This document shows positions 6,791-13,347 of a stretch of DNA of 64,000 nucleotides, in pieces. The DNA lies in NCBI RefSeq assembly GCF_008636115.1, contig NZ_QLZD01000031.1, forward strand, positions 1 through 64,000, written 5' to 3'. Numbering within the stretch: position 1 is the first letter of the stretch; the number at the start of each line of letters is the position of its first letter. The translations under genes and the position numbers were made by a program. Source of the DNA: Candidatus Tokpelaia sp. Its GTDB lineage: Bacteria; Pseudomonadota; Alphaproteobacteria; Rhizobiales; Rhizobiaceae. Below the pieces are notes generated by a model, which saw only the letters and a list, made by a program, of their open reading frames with translations, was not told the DNA's origin and made no database searches.

Positions 6791-8785
6791 CTAACCGACT
6801 TTCAAAGCTTGCGTTGCCCGGATAAAGGCGTCTTCAAAGTCTGCATTGCTCATTTCCGCGCTGCCGGCAGGTGCCGCCGGCGCTGGTGCAGGCTTTGCCG
6901 CGGCCTGCCTTGCCGGTGTGGCAAGGCGGGTGATTTTGCCGCGCACCGGCCTTTTTTCCTCTTTCGCTTGTGCCTGTTCAGCCCGGGCATAAATTTCAGC
7001 CAGCTTATCAGGTGCAAGCGTGGCAACAGCCTGCTTTTGCGCGGTCTGCGCCTTGAGATATGCCTTTCTTGCACTGTTATGACGGCGGGCGGCGTCCATA
7101 TCGTAAAAACCCGCATCTTCTATGCAATCAGCCACGCATATCAGGCGGTTTTCAAGATCATACACGCGCACCGGAGAGTGCAAGGTATCTGGATCAAAGC
7201 GCAACGTTACCTTCTGCCCTGCATACTGATTCAGTGCCGCTGCCCAATAGCGATTGCCGTTAAAATGGATTTCGCCACTGCCCTTGCGCGCCCGCACATT
7301 CTCGGCCGCAAGCAGCCATAATGCCCGTTGCGACTCTGTCGCATGGCGGATAATTGTGTTGTCAGCGGCCAGACTGGCTTCAAAGGTTTGGTCAAATGAC
7401 CGGCCGGCACAATTCGCGGCTTTGCGCCCCTCTTGCGCATTGCAAGCGGCTATTTGTGCATCTACATGGGCGGCTAATTCGACCATTGGAATAGCCCGAG
7501 TGCCGTAATCTTCTGGCTTTGCATTTGGGTTCGCCCCCGTATACGCACCGGCACAAAGCGGGTGTTTGCTTATTGCCTCGGCCAAATCTCGCCAAGTGCG
7601 TTCGATTGGTTTGCTCTGTCCAGAGTAAGGCGTTGTCCACTGTGTCTGTATGCCAAAAGTGGTGAGTAAGCCTTGCGGCTCTTCTTCTTTAATTTTGAAC
7701 CGGAACCGGCTTTTTGCCCCGCCGCTTATCCATTTGCTGGCAAATGCCCGGCCATTATCCAGCGTAATGCGTTCCGGAATGCCATAGTGCTCAATCATAT
7801 CCCCAATAACCAGCCGCACTGTCTCCCATGTTTCCGCCTCGGCGAGGCGCCATGAAAGGATTTTGCCGCTGAAAAGGTCTTGTGTAGCAATCAGAAACAG
7901 CCGCACCGGTTCCTCTTTCCACGGCACTTTCACAAACACATCGAGCTTATGGCCGTCCATGTTGACCGCTTCCATTGCATGAAGTGCGCTTCTATCGCGC
8001 CGCTGTGGCGGATAAAGCGTTTTGGCCATGTCCCGACCTGCTCTAGCTAAAGTCAGAACTGACTTGCCGACCTCATTATCCATACGCCGGCGCAATGACC
8101 GCTCCGATGGCAACTCACCCCAGCCATGCTCTTTTGCTGCAGCTTTTACCCGCCGATAGCAGGCGCTGAAAGCCGGCTTTGAGGGCCGTAAATAATCAGA
8201 CATTAACGCTTCCCATGCCGGTGCTGGGCAGGCAGCCGCAGCGGCATTATCATCGTCCGCATTGCTGCTATAATTGGCCGCCAATGCCGGCAACCAATCC
8301 GGCCGTTCATAGCCTTGCACCAGACCGCGCCAGTTGTAGATACTGGAAAGGCTGCACCCTGATTGTTCCGCTGCATGACGCATTGCTTCACCTACAATTA
8401 CCCCACCCGCTTGTAGTGTTTCTGCCAAGAGCAGCGCTTTCAAACGCGCTTCACAGGCCTTTTGCTGCTTCTCTGAAAGCCCTTCAAACCGCTGCCAAAG
8501 TGCCTTTGTGTTCACCTTCGCCGGGTTTTCTGCCTCTCGGCCAGCATTTACCCCAGCCGCCTCTTTAATGGTCATCGCCCGCAATTGTGCTTGCGCCTGT
8601 GCCGGCAGAAGGCTGATGTGATATTCCCAAACCGGCTTAGTCGCACCCTTTACCAAACGAGCCTTATTGTCCTGTCTCTGCCAATTTTCGCGCATCGCCA
8701 GACGGTGCAAAGACTGTCTTTGCACTGGCAGGCCTTTAAGCCCAAATTCCGCGAGTTTTGGCAAAGAAAACCAATCCATCGTCAC
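6791..8785 (-). CDS. Mu A-like DDE transposase
   Basis: 664 residues from GTG at 8785; an ATG two codons later (8779) is an alternative. Domain order follows MuA: N-terminal winged-helix DNA-binding region (about 1-75), further helical end-binding domains (90-235), an RNase H-like catalytic core with D277 (NMDGH), D343 (ITLDNG) and E395 (KPIERTW), a beta-barrel (about 490-560) and a basic C-terminal tail (600-664) that in MuA contacts MuB. It cuts the prophage ends and joins them to target DNA. The start overlaps the ner stop (GTGA). The TAG stop is followed by 41 further in-phase sense codons that end exactly at the start of gene B. Confidence 0.92.
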   Translation of the reverse strand: MTMDWFSLPKLAEFGLKGLPVQRQSLHRLAMRENWQRQDNKARLVKGATKPVWEYHISLLPAQAQAQLRAMTIKEAAGVNAGREAENPAKVNTKALWQRFEGLSEKQQKACEARLKALLLAETLQAGGVIVGEAMRHAAEQSGCSLSSIYNWRGLVQGYERPDWLPALAANYSSNADDDNAAAAACPAPAWEALMSDYLRPSKPAFSACYRRVKAAAKEHGWGELPSERSLRRRMDNEVGKSVLTLARAGRDMAKTLYPPQRRDRSALHAMEAVNMDGHKLDVFVKVPWKEEPVRLFLIATQDLFSGKILSWRLAEAETWETVRLVIGDMIEHYGIPERITLDNGRAFASKWISGGAKSRFRFKIKEEEPQGLLTTFGIQTQWTTPYSGQSKPIERTWRDLAEAISKHPLCAGAYTGANPNAKPEDYGTRAIPMVELAAHVDAQIAACNAQEGRKAANCAGRSFDQTFEASLAADNTIIRHATESQRALWLLAAENVRARKGSGEIHFNGNRYWAAALNQYAGQKVTLRFDPDTLHSPVRVYDLENRLICVADCIEDAGFYDMDAARRHNSARKAYLKAQTAQKQAVATLAPDKLAEIYARAEQAQAKEEKRPVRGKITRLATPARQAAAKPAPAPAAPAGSAEMSNADFEDAFIRATQALKVG

Positions 8786-9084
8786 ACAGCCATTTTTTGC
8801 TTTTCATTAACCATCGCGGCATTGTTTTTTTCTTGGTCGAAGTTTTTTGTTGCCAAAAAACGCCTATAGGCATTAGATACTTGCCGAGGTTTCTTGTGAT
8901 AACGGTCGGGCCATAATTCCAGCGCGGTTTTGCCTATAAATGCAGCAATTGCTGCCTCGGCGCGCTTGTTATGCTTATTTTTGACTTGTGAAACGGTAGA
9001 TGCCGTGACACCTAAGTCTTTAGCTATTTCAATGATTGTGCCACCACGGCGATTGATTTCTGCCTTAATTGCCGGCCAGTCCAT
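8782..9084 (-). CDS. ner: Ner-like early regulator
   Basis: 100 residues; GAGGG lies upstream of the ATG. Residues 1-65 form the Ner/SfsB-type helix-turn-helix domain: MDWPAIKAEINRRGG, then LGVTASTVSQVKNK and the signature ALELWPDRYHKK. A charged tail of about 35 residues is longer than in Mu Ner. Ner shuts down early and repressor transcription by binding between their divergent promoters, which here means the 9,085-9,228 gap with its two inverted repeats. It is the first gene of the early operon and overlaps the transposase start. Confidence 0.85.
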   Translation of the reverse strand: MDWPAIKAEINRRGGTIIEIAKDLGVTASTVSQVKNKHNKRAEAAIAAFIGKTALELWPDRYHKKPRQVSNAYRRFLATKNFDQEKNNAAMVNEKQKMAV

Positions 9085-9228
9085 ATCACCCTCAACAAGC
9101 GGAAGGGAACTTCCGCTTTTTATTTGCGTTAATAGGTAAATTTTGTAAGCAATTAAATTGGCTTACAAACATAAATATAACCAAAATTCCTACAATGTAA
9201 ATAGGAATTTTAGTTTTTATGGAAAATT
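9085..9228. promoter_or_regulatory. Divergent c/ner operator-promoter region with two long inverted repeats
   Basis: This AT-rich gap separates the divergent repressor and ner genes. It has a 9-bp inverted repeat TTTGTAAGC/GCTTACAAA (9142-9150, 9161-9169, 10-bp spacer) and a 10-bp inverted repeat AAAATTCCTA/TAGGAATTTT (9183-9192, 9202-9211, 9-bp spacer). A further hairpin AAGCGGAAG/CTTCCGCTT (about 9097-9118, 4-base loop) lies in the ner leader just before its ribosome site. The first two are good candidates for repressor and Ner operators. Which protein binds which repeat is not known. Confidence 0.7.
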
Positions 9229-9654
9229 ATGGCGAGAGCGGAAAAAAAGCCAGAAACAGAACTGGCAGAACGACTGCGATCAGTTAGGCGTCACTACGGA
9301 GACCCCAAAAGGGAGTATTTTGCCAAAAAGATTGGTATATCTGCCAATTCGTTAGCTGCATATGAACGCGGAGAAAATGAGCCTGCGGCCTCAACGCTTA
9401 GCGCGTATATTGAGCTATGCGGTATTAATCCTTCATGGCTTCTCACGGGCAATGGCTCTATGTTTCAAGAAAAAAAGCCCGATCTTGATTTAGAGAGGCT
9501 TGCTAAGGTTTTGGAATTAATAGAGAATGAGTTAGATGCCGCAGGAAAATATCTTATTCCAAAGGATAAGGCAGAGCTTATAAAGCGTATTTATGACTCA
9601 CATCATAGAGATGAGGATAAAGAGAAAATTATCCATCTCATTCATGCAGCATGA
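9229..9654 (+). CDS. Phage repressor, XRE-type helix-turn-helix
   Basis: 141 residues. An XRE-type helix-turn-helix spans about residues 12-72 (YFAKKIGISANSLAAYERGE, then TLSAYIELCGINPSWLLTG). The C-terminal half (85-141) is a charged helical region probably used for dimerisation. It is divergent from ner, as the c repressor is in Mu, so it should hold the lysogenic state by blocking the early promoter. Unlike Mu c it is an XRE-type protein, which many Mu-like phages of alphaproteobacteria use. No peptidase S24 domain is present, so RecA-driven self-cleavage is not expected. Confidence 0.8.
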   Translation: MARAEKKPETELAERLRSVRRHYGDPKREYFAKKIGISANSLAAYERGENEPAASTLSAYIELCGINPSWLLTGNGSMFQEKKPDLDLERLAKVLELIENELDAAGKYLIPKDKAELIKRIYDSHHRDEDKEKIIHLIHAA

Positions 9655-9684
9655 GAAATATAAGCCGATTCTATATTATTCTTA

Positions 9685-9705
9685 ATGCCTCCACAGAGGA
9701 GGCAT
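9685..9705 (+). promoter_or_regulatory. Hairpin covering the ribosome site of the 67-residue gene
   Basis: ATGCCTCC (9685-9692) and GGAGGCAT (9698-9705) form a perfect 8-bp stem with a 5-base loop. The second arm contains the GGAGG ribosome site for the ATG at 9710, so translation of that gene should be reduced unless the hairpin opens. A role in control is inferred. Confidence 0.5.
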
Positions 9706-9709
9706 AAAA

Positions 9710-9913
9710 ATGAATGGGAAAGATAAAGAGCAGGTGGCAGCTTTTATAGCGGGCAAAGGAAGGATAAAATCGGAAAATAAAGGAAGTGGTATTCATGCCA
9801 ATCGAATTGACAGTATTTATCAGATAAACATTCCGCATGGCTGCAAAGCGGTTTACATATATCCGCAAAACGGCAGCGGTTCCGCGATCAAACTCAAAAC
9901 AAATGACAATTAA
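9710..9913 (+). CDS. Small protein downstream of the phage repressor, 67 residues
   Basis: The protein begins MNGKDKEQVAAFIAGKGR and is basic at the start, with a likely beta-rich second half (IYQINIPHGCKAVYIYPQNG). The AGAGGAGG ribosome site is strong but lies in a perfect hairpin. It follows the repressor gene by 55 bases on the same strand and is closed by a 14-bp stem-loop at 9921-9955, so it probably shares the repressor transcript. The family is not recognised; immunity- or lysogeny-linked functions are common at this position. Confidence 0.5.
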   Translation: MNGKDKEQVAAFIAGKGRIKSENKGSGIHANRIDSIYQINIPHGCKAVYIYPQNGSGSAIKLKTNDN

Positions 9914-9920
9914 GACCGCA

Positions 9921-9955
9921 CCCGCCTTTAAAATTGCTAAGATTTTAAAGGCGGG
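9921..9955 (+). terminator. Stem-loop at the end of the repressor transcript
   Basis: A perfect 14-bp stem, CCCGCCTTTAAAAT/ATTTTAAAGGCGGG, with a 7-base loop lies 7 bases after the small gene. The T-run (CTTTTTTTAT) begins only about 13 bases later, so it is not a textbook terminator; it may act as one or protect the RNA end. Confidence 0.55.
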
Positions 9956-10024
9956 ATAGGTGACAATCTTTTTTTATAAAAATCTGGAAAATATCATTTA
10001 AAAAACAGATACATAGGCAAAAAA

Positions 10025-10055
10025 TAGAGATTGTCGCCATTGGTGACAATCTCTA
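10025..10055. repeat. Inverted repeat near the prophage left end
   Basis: TAGAGATTGTC (10025-10035) and GACAATCTCTA (10045-10055) form an 11-bp perfect inverted repeat. The core word GGTGACAATCT is also present directly after the stem-loop at 9959-9969. It lies between the lysogeny transcript and the putative transposase sites and could be a protein-binding site (for example an enhancer or host-factor site) or an RNA hairpin. Confidence 0.5.
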
Positions 10056-10109
10056 CTTGCTTTTTGCGTTAGTATTTGGTGCCAAGGCAGCTTTTAGCTT
10101 TTCAAACAG

Positions 10110-10190
10110 AAAGTCGTTTCAAAGGCGGATTTCTGGGCTTTTAAAGCCTTTTCAAAAGCGGTGAGGGTGATTCCAAAGCCTTTTTGAAGG
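10110..10190 (-). repeat. Three similar 16-19 bp sites, candidate transposase-binding end sites
   Basis: On the minus strand, CCGCYTTTGAAAMGRCTTT occurs at 10110-10128 and 10143-10161, and a related site ending AAAAAGGCTTT occurs at 10175-10190. The spacings are 33 and 32 bp, so the sites face the same side of the helix. A weaker match starts at 10099. Mu's left end likewise carries three transposase sites, and their position beyond the repressor is as expected. The prophage terminus is predicted a few bases to the right, at a CA ending at 10194, 10198 or 10201. Confidence 0.5.
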
Positions 10191-10386
10191 TTCACGCAGC
10201 ATACGGCCGATTTTCACCAAATTACCCTCATCTAGCAAAATCGCGTGTCAAAATCTGCTCGCCACCCTTCATCAATTTCCCTATTGACAACCCCCTTCAA
10301 TCCCCCAATATTACTGGCATATCCCACTTAAAACCACCTAATCACACCTAATCCCACTATTTCCAATACCTTGTGTCAAATAACAT

Positions 10387-10509
10387 TTATAACAAAAAAT
10401 ATCTGCAAAATTCGCAAGTTAGGCTATCAAAATTGCGTTTATCGCCATAGATTTCAGCTTCCCGGCCAGATACATTGCCACTAGCAAGAGGAATAGGAAC
10501 ATGTCTCAT
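10387..10509 (-). CDS. Tiny ORF of 40 residues, unknown
   Basis: Begins MRHVPIPLASGNVSGREAE and ends with a cysteine-containing CEFCRYF segment. A good AGGAG ribosome site sits 5 bases before the ATG and lies in one arm of a 10-bp inverted repeat (10489-10498 and 10516-10525) that spans the start codon. It may be a real small protein or the N-terminus of a truncated gene; no family is recognised. Confidence 0.3.
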   Translation of the reverse strand: MRHVPIPLASGNVSGREAEIYGDKRNFDSLTCEFCRYFLL

Positions 10510-10594
10510 AGAATCTCCTATTCCTGTGCTTTAGGGGGGTGGCTCTTATCTCTCCTTAACTGAGAGGCAACTCTTTTAATTCAGGTAAGGAGAG
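10489..10594. promoter_or_regulatory. Two inverted repeats covering the ribosome sites of divergent tiny ORFs
   Basis: AGGAATAGGA/TCCTATTCCT (10489-10498, 10516-10525) spans the start of the minus-strand ORF. CTCTCCTTA/TAAGGAGAG (10550-10558, 10586-10594, with CTGA/TCAG pairs inside) includes the ribosome site of the plus-strand ORF at 10600. Both could fold in RNA and mask translation starts. A function is inferred only from geometry. Confidence 0.4.
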
Positions 10595-10599
10595 TAAAA

Positions 10600-10984
10600 A
10601 TGGATAATCCGCCTGATATTATTATATTTACGGATATAGAGCTGAAAAACCAGGCCGCGCCGGCGCGGTTTTTTTGCGACAGCGGCAGAGATAAGCTTTT
10701 CCTTCTGCATCAGAGACAACCTCTTTATCCCTCATATTGAAGCAATCCGCTATGCCGACAGGCAGGGTAAAACCGTTATCCTGCCGAGCAATAAGCCTTG
10801 CGCCGGAAACGCTTTGCGTTTCCAGTTTCTGGCGGGAGAGCTGGAGCGCCGCCACAGCTTTATGGCGGCGGCCCTGGCTGCGGCGCAGGTGCAGGCCGCC
10901 CACCGCCGCGCCCGCTTTGCCGCTATTTCAGGTGAAGCCTGCTCTTATCCCGGCGCGTCTGCCGGCTTACGCCTGCCGCTATAG
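10600..10984 (+). pseudogene. Frameshifted reading frame (unknown family)
   Basis: An ATG at 10600 with a strong TAAGGAGAG site opens a 46-codon frame (MDNPPDIIIFTDIELKN...) ending at 10740. The +1 frame, open from a stop near 10643 to the stop at 10982-10984, reads like protein (NLFIPHIEAIRYADRQG, then AGELERRHSFMAAALAAAQ) but has no start codon of its own before residue 70. Joining the two at the run of seven T (10669-10675) gives about 127 residues. A lost or gained T, or programmed slippage, would explain this. The family is not recognised. Downstream, 10985-11243 holds nothing I can support. Confidence 0.35.
10655..10675 (+). terminator. GC-rich palindrome followed by seven T
   Basis: CCGCGCCGGCGCGG (10655-10668) followed by TTTTTTT, with AAAAACC on the other side, looks like a compact, possibly bidirectional intrinsic terminator. 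It lies inside the frameshifted frame at 10600-10984, so it could instead be the slippage site itself. Confidence 0.5.
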
Positions 10985-11243
10985 CCCCCTTTACCCCGCG
11001 CTGCCGCAGCAAAGCGGCAGCTCCAGTGCCCGCAGCGCCGCTAATCGACACGGCTGGCCTTGGAGCAGCAAAATGCCGCCATAAACGCCGCGCTATAGCC
11101 GTAGTCGCGGCTTCGGCCTTTTCCCGCCGCCCGCTCCTTTCTCTGTAGCCCTGCTGCCGGGGCGGCCGTGCCACTGGGCCGCCGCGTCCCTGCGCCGGCA
11201 GAGATAAAACGGTTGAGCTGCCCTGTTTTTTTATTTTCATGGT

Positions 11244-11277
11244 TTGACTCTGTCTTTAAACATGATATTAAAACTCA
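11244..11277 (+). promoter_or_regulatory. ftr promoter with RirA-type iron box
   Basis: TTGACT (11244-11249) and TATTAA (11266-11271), 16 bases apart, form a promoter 36 bp upstream of ftrA. The sequence TGA-N9-TCA (11263-11277), the iron-responsive operator recognised by RirA in rhizobia, covers the -10 hexamer. Repression when iron is plentiful is therefore expected. Confidence 0.65.
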
Positions 11278-11312
11278 TATTTGTTTTCTCTCGATGTTAC
11301 CGAGGTGTGTCA

Positions 11313-11855
11313 ATGCTGTTAAAATATTCTGCTTATGCTATTGCCCTTGGCGCGGCCGCCTTTGCCGGCAGCCGCAGTTTTGCCGCCGAAATGCCGGTGG
11401 GCAAGCCGCAATATTGCGGCGGCATGGAAATTGCCGCTGTTTATCTGCAGCCGATTGAAATGGATCCGGCCGGCATGATGCGCCCGGTAAAAGATTCGGA
11501 TATTCATCTGGAAGCCGATATTCACGCGACAGAAGATAATAAAAACGGTTTTCAGGAAGGCTCATGGCTGCCTTATTTGCAGGTTCATTATGAGCTGAGC
11601 AAAGCCGGCAGCGCTGATAAAATTGAGGGTATGTTTCACCCAATGGTTGCTAATGACGGCCCGCATTATGGCGAAAATATCAAAATGGCCGGCGCCGGCA
11701 AATATCATTTGAAATATACTGTTTCACCGCCGGCAGTAGAATCCATGTTTGGCCGCCATATTGATAAAGAAACCGGCGTTGCCCCATGGTTTAAGCAATG
11801 CGTGGCGGAATATGATTTTGTCTATGCCGGCACCGGCAAAAAAGGCGGTTATTGA
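11313..11855 (+). CDS. ftrA: Periplasmic iron-binding protein, P19/Tp34 family
   Basis: 180 residues from the ATG at 11313, preceded by GAGG. A longer frame upstream lacks a signal sequence. A signal peptide covers about residues 1-25 (ending RSFAAEM). The mature part carries the P19 family pattern: an acidic stretch (IHLEADIHATEDN, 64-76), LPYLQVHYEL (86-95) and GPHYGENIKM with a later YHLKYTVSPP. These His/Met/Glu positions form the copper/iron site of P19. It is the first gene of an operon matching ftrABCD of Brucella and Bordetella, where it binds iron in the periplasm before transfer by the permease. An iron-responsive promoter stands just upstream. Confidence 0.88.
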   Translation: MLLKYSAYAIALGAAAFAGSRSFAAEMPVGKPQYCGGMEIAAVYLQPIEMDPAGMMRPVKDSDIHLEADIHATEDNKNGFQEGSWLPYLQVHYELSKAGSADKIEGMFHPMVANDGPHYGENIKMAGAGKYHLKYTVSPPAVESMFGRHIDKETGVAPWFKQCVAEYDFVYAGTGKKGGY

Positions 11856-11909
11856 TAAAAGCCGGGCGGCACCCGGCCTGTGGATAGCGGCGTAATATTT
11901 TGAAGAGGC

Positions 11910-12281
11910 ATGGCCATGCGCATTGGCACAATTTTCCCCGGCAGTGGTCGTTTTTGCCTCGCTTTTGTGCTGCTTTTATTATACGGCGGTCACGCTTTGG
12001 CCGCCTTGCCGGTTTACACTATTACAATTACAGACGGTGTTTACAGCCCTGCCAGTATTAAAGTGCCGCCCGGGCAGCGCTTTAAAATTATTATTAAAAA
12101 TACCGGCAAAGGCCCGGCGGAATTTGAGAATCTGGCGCTGCGGGTAGAAAAAGTGCTGGCGCCGGAGGTAGAATCTTTTGTGGTTATCCACCCGCTAAAA
12201 CCAGGAAATTATCACTTTATTGATGAATTTCACCTGGATATGTCTGGCTTTGCTATTGTGGTAACCGAGCCGAAAAACTGA
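11910..12281 (+). CDS. ftrB: Periplasmic cupredoxin-domain protein of the ferrous-iron importer
   Basis: 123 residues, or 121 from the second ATG. A signal peptide (1-32, ending LAALPVY) is followed by a cupredoxin-like beta-sandwich: TITDGVYSPASIKVPPG, then FKIIIKNTGKGPAEFE, VEKVLAPE and PGNYHFIDEFH. The AEFE-N-LRVEKV pattern is typical of cupredoxin proteins that accompany FTR1 permeases. FtrB is thought to oxidise ferrous iron for the permease. The set of copper ligands is incomplete compared with classic cupredoxins (Met and His near the C-terminus but few others), so its redox activity is uncertain. It lies 54 bp after ftrA and 10 bp before ftrC. Confidence 0.82.
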   Translation: MAMRIGTIFPGSGRFCLAFVLLLLYGGHALAALPVYTITITDGVYSPASIKVPPGQRFKIIIKNTGKGPAEFENLALRVEKVLAPEVESFVVIHPLKPGNYHFIDEFHLDMSGFAIVVTEPKN

Positions 12282-12291
12282 GGTAGAGCAA

Positions 12292-13212
12292 ATGCAAGCA
12301 ACCCTTTCAACCCTGTTTATTGTCTGGCGTGAAAGCATTGAAGCCCTGCTGGTTATCGGCATTCTTTATGCCTGGCTCAAGCAACACAGGCTGCACAGGC
12401 AGATTCACCGTTTATGGCTTGGCTCGGCGCTCGGCCTGGCTCTGGCCGGCGGGCTGGCGCTTGTCTTCTTTTTCGCCGGGCATTGGTTTTCCGGCCCCGG
12501 AGGTGAGTGGTTTTTTGCCGGCATGATGCTATTGGCTGCTGTGCTGATTATGCAAATGATTGTCTGGATACATGGTCACGGCCGCTCGCTGAAAAGCAAT
12601 CTGGAACAGGAAGCGGCGCTGACAGTTGCACGCTCCGGCGGGCTGGGGCTAATGCTGGTTGCCATGATAGCCGTGGCGCGGGAGGGCTCTGAGACGGTTA
12701 TTTTCCTTGCCGGGGTCGGCTCGCAATATCAGGGCACTTCCCTAAGTCTGTTTATCGCCGGCGGGATTGCCGGTTTTATTCTCGCTCTGCTCTCTTTCTT
12801 TATTCTCAACGGGCTGGCCAATGCCGTATCGTGGAAATGGTATTTCCGCTTGAGTGAAATTGTGCTGCTGCTGATTGGCGGCGCCATGATGGTCAGCGCT
12901 TGTGACAAAATTGCCGATCAGCTTGCGGCTTTTGATCTGCCGGCCTGGCTTTTTGCCTTTATGGGCGACCCGTTATGGAGCACTCAAGGCCTGTTGCCTG
13001 ACAGCGCCCAGTTTACCTCTATGCTGGCTTCGCTCACCGGCTATCGCGCCCAGCCTTCGCTGATGGAAGTGCTGGCCCTTATTATCTACTGGGCTGCGGC
13101 TTTAGGCTTAAGCCGGCGCGCCGGCAAAAATGCCAGACTGCAACAGGCTCTTATGCGCCAGAGCGATAGCGAGGCAAAGCCCGGCCCGGTTGAGGCGCAA
13201 GCGCGCCTGTAA
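12292..13212 (+). CDS. ftrC: FTR1-family iron permease
   Basis: 306 residues with about seven membrane spans. Both iron-binding R-E-x-x-E motifs are present: RESIE (13-17) in the first helix and REGSE (130-134) in the fourth. An HGHGRS loop (about 94-99) lies between them. FTR1/EfeU-type permeases move iron across the inner membrane, in the Ftr system together with FtrA, FtrB and the ferredoxin-like FtrD. The gene starts 10 bp after ftrB. The last 25 residues form a polar cytoplasmic tail. Confidence 0.9.
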   Translation: MQATLSTLFIVWRESIEALLVIGILYAWLKQHRLHRQIHRLWLGSALGLALAGGLALVFFFAGHWFSGPGGEWFFAGMMLLAAVLIMQMIVWIHGHGRSLKSNLEQEAALTVARSGGLGLMLVAMIAVAREGSETVIFLAGVGSQYQGTSLSLFIAGGIAGFILALLSFFILNGLANAVSWKWYFRLSEIVLLLIGGAMMVSACDKIADQLAAFDLPAWLFAFMGDPLWSTQGLLPDSAQFTSMLASLTGYRAQPSLMEVLALIIYWAAALGLSRRAGKNARLQQALMRQSDSEAKPGPVEAQARL

Positions 13213-13347
13213 TCAAAGCAGCCGGGCGGCGGGTGCTTATTGCCGCCATCGGCGCCGGATTTTCAGGGAATAATAGGAGTAACTGCGTAAAGAGAGCAAC
13301 CGCATCAGCGGGGCGGCAATGCCCTGCACAACAGGCCGGGGTAAGCT

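Larger units (their letters stand above)
1..10201 (-). mobile_element. Mu-like transposable prophage, early (left-end) region, partial
   Basis: The gene order c (plus strand) / ner - A - B - small genes - gam - gemA - mor / lysis gene (minus strand) is the order of phage Mu's left half, reversed in this window. The transposase carries the DDE residues. The left end should lie beyond the repressor gene. Three similar sites at 10,110-10,190 look like transposase-binding sites, so the terminal CA is probably at 10,194, 10,198 or 10,201. Late genes and the right end lie beyond position 1, so the target duplication cannot be checked. The early genes seen are intact, but whether the whole phage is active cannot be judged. 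Confidence 0.85.

Noticed and set aside
10737-11240. Frames of 90-115 codons on both strands upstream of ftrA
   Set aside because: Compositionally biased (Arg/Pro/Ala), without ribosome sites; only the frameshifted frame at 10600-10984 looked protein-like.
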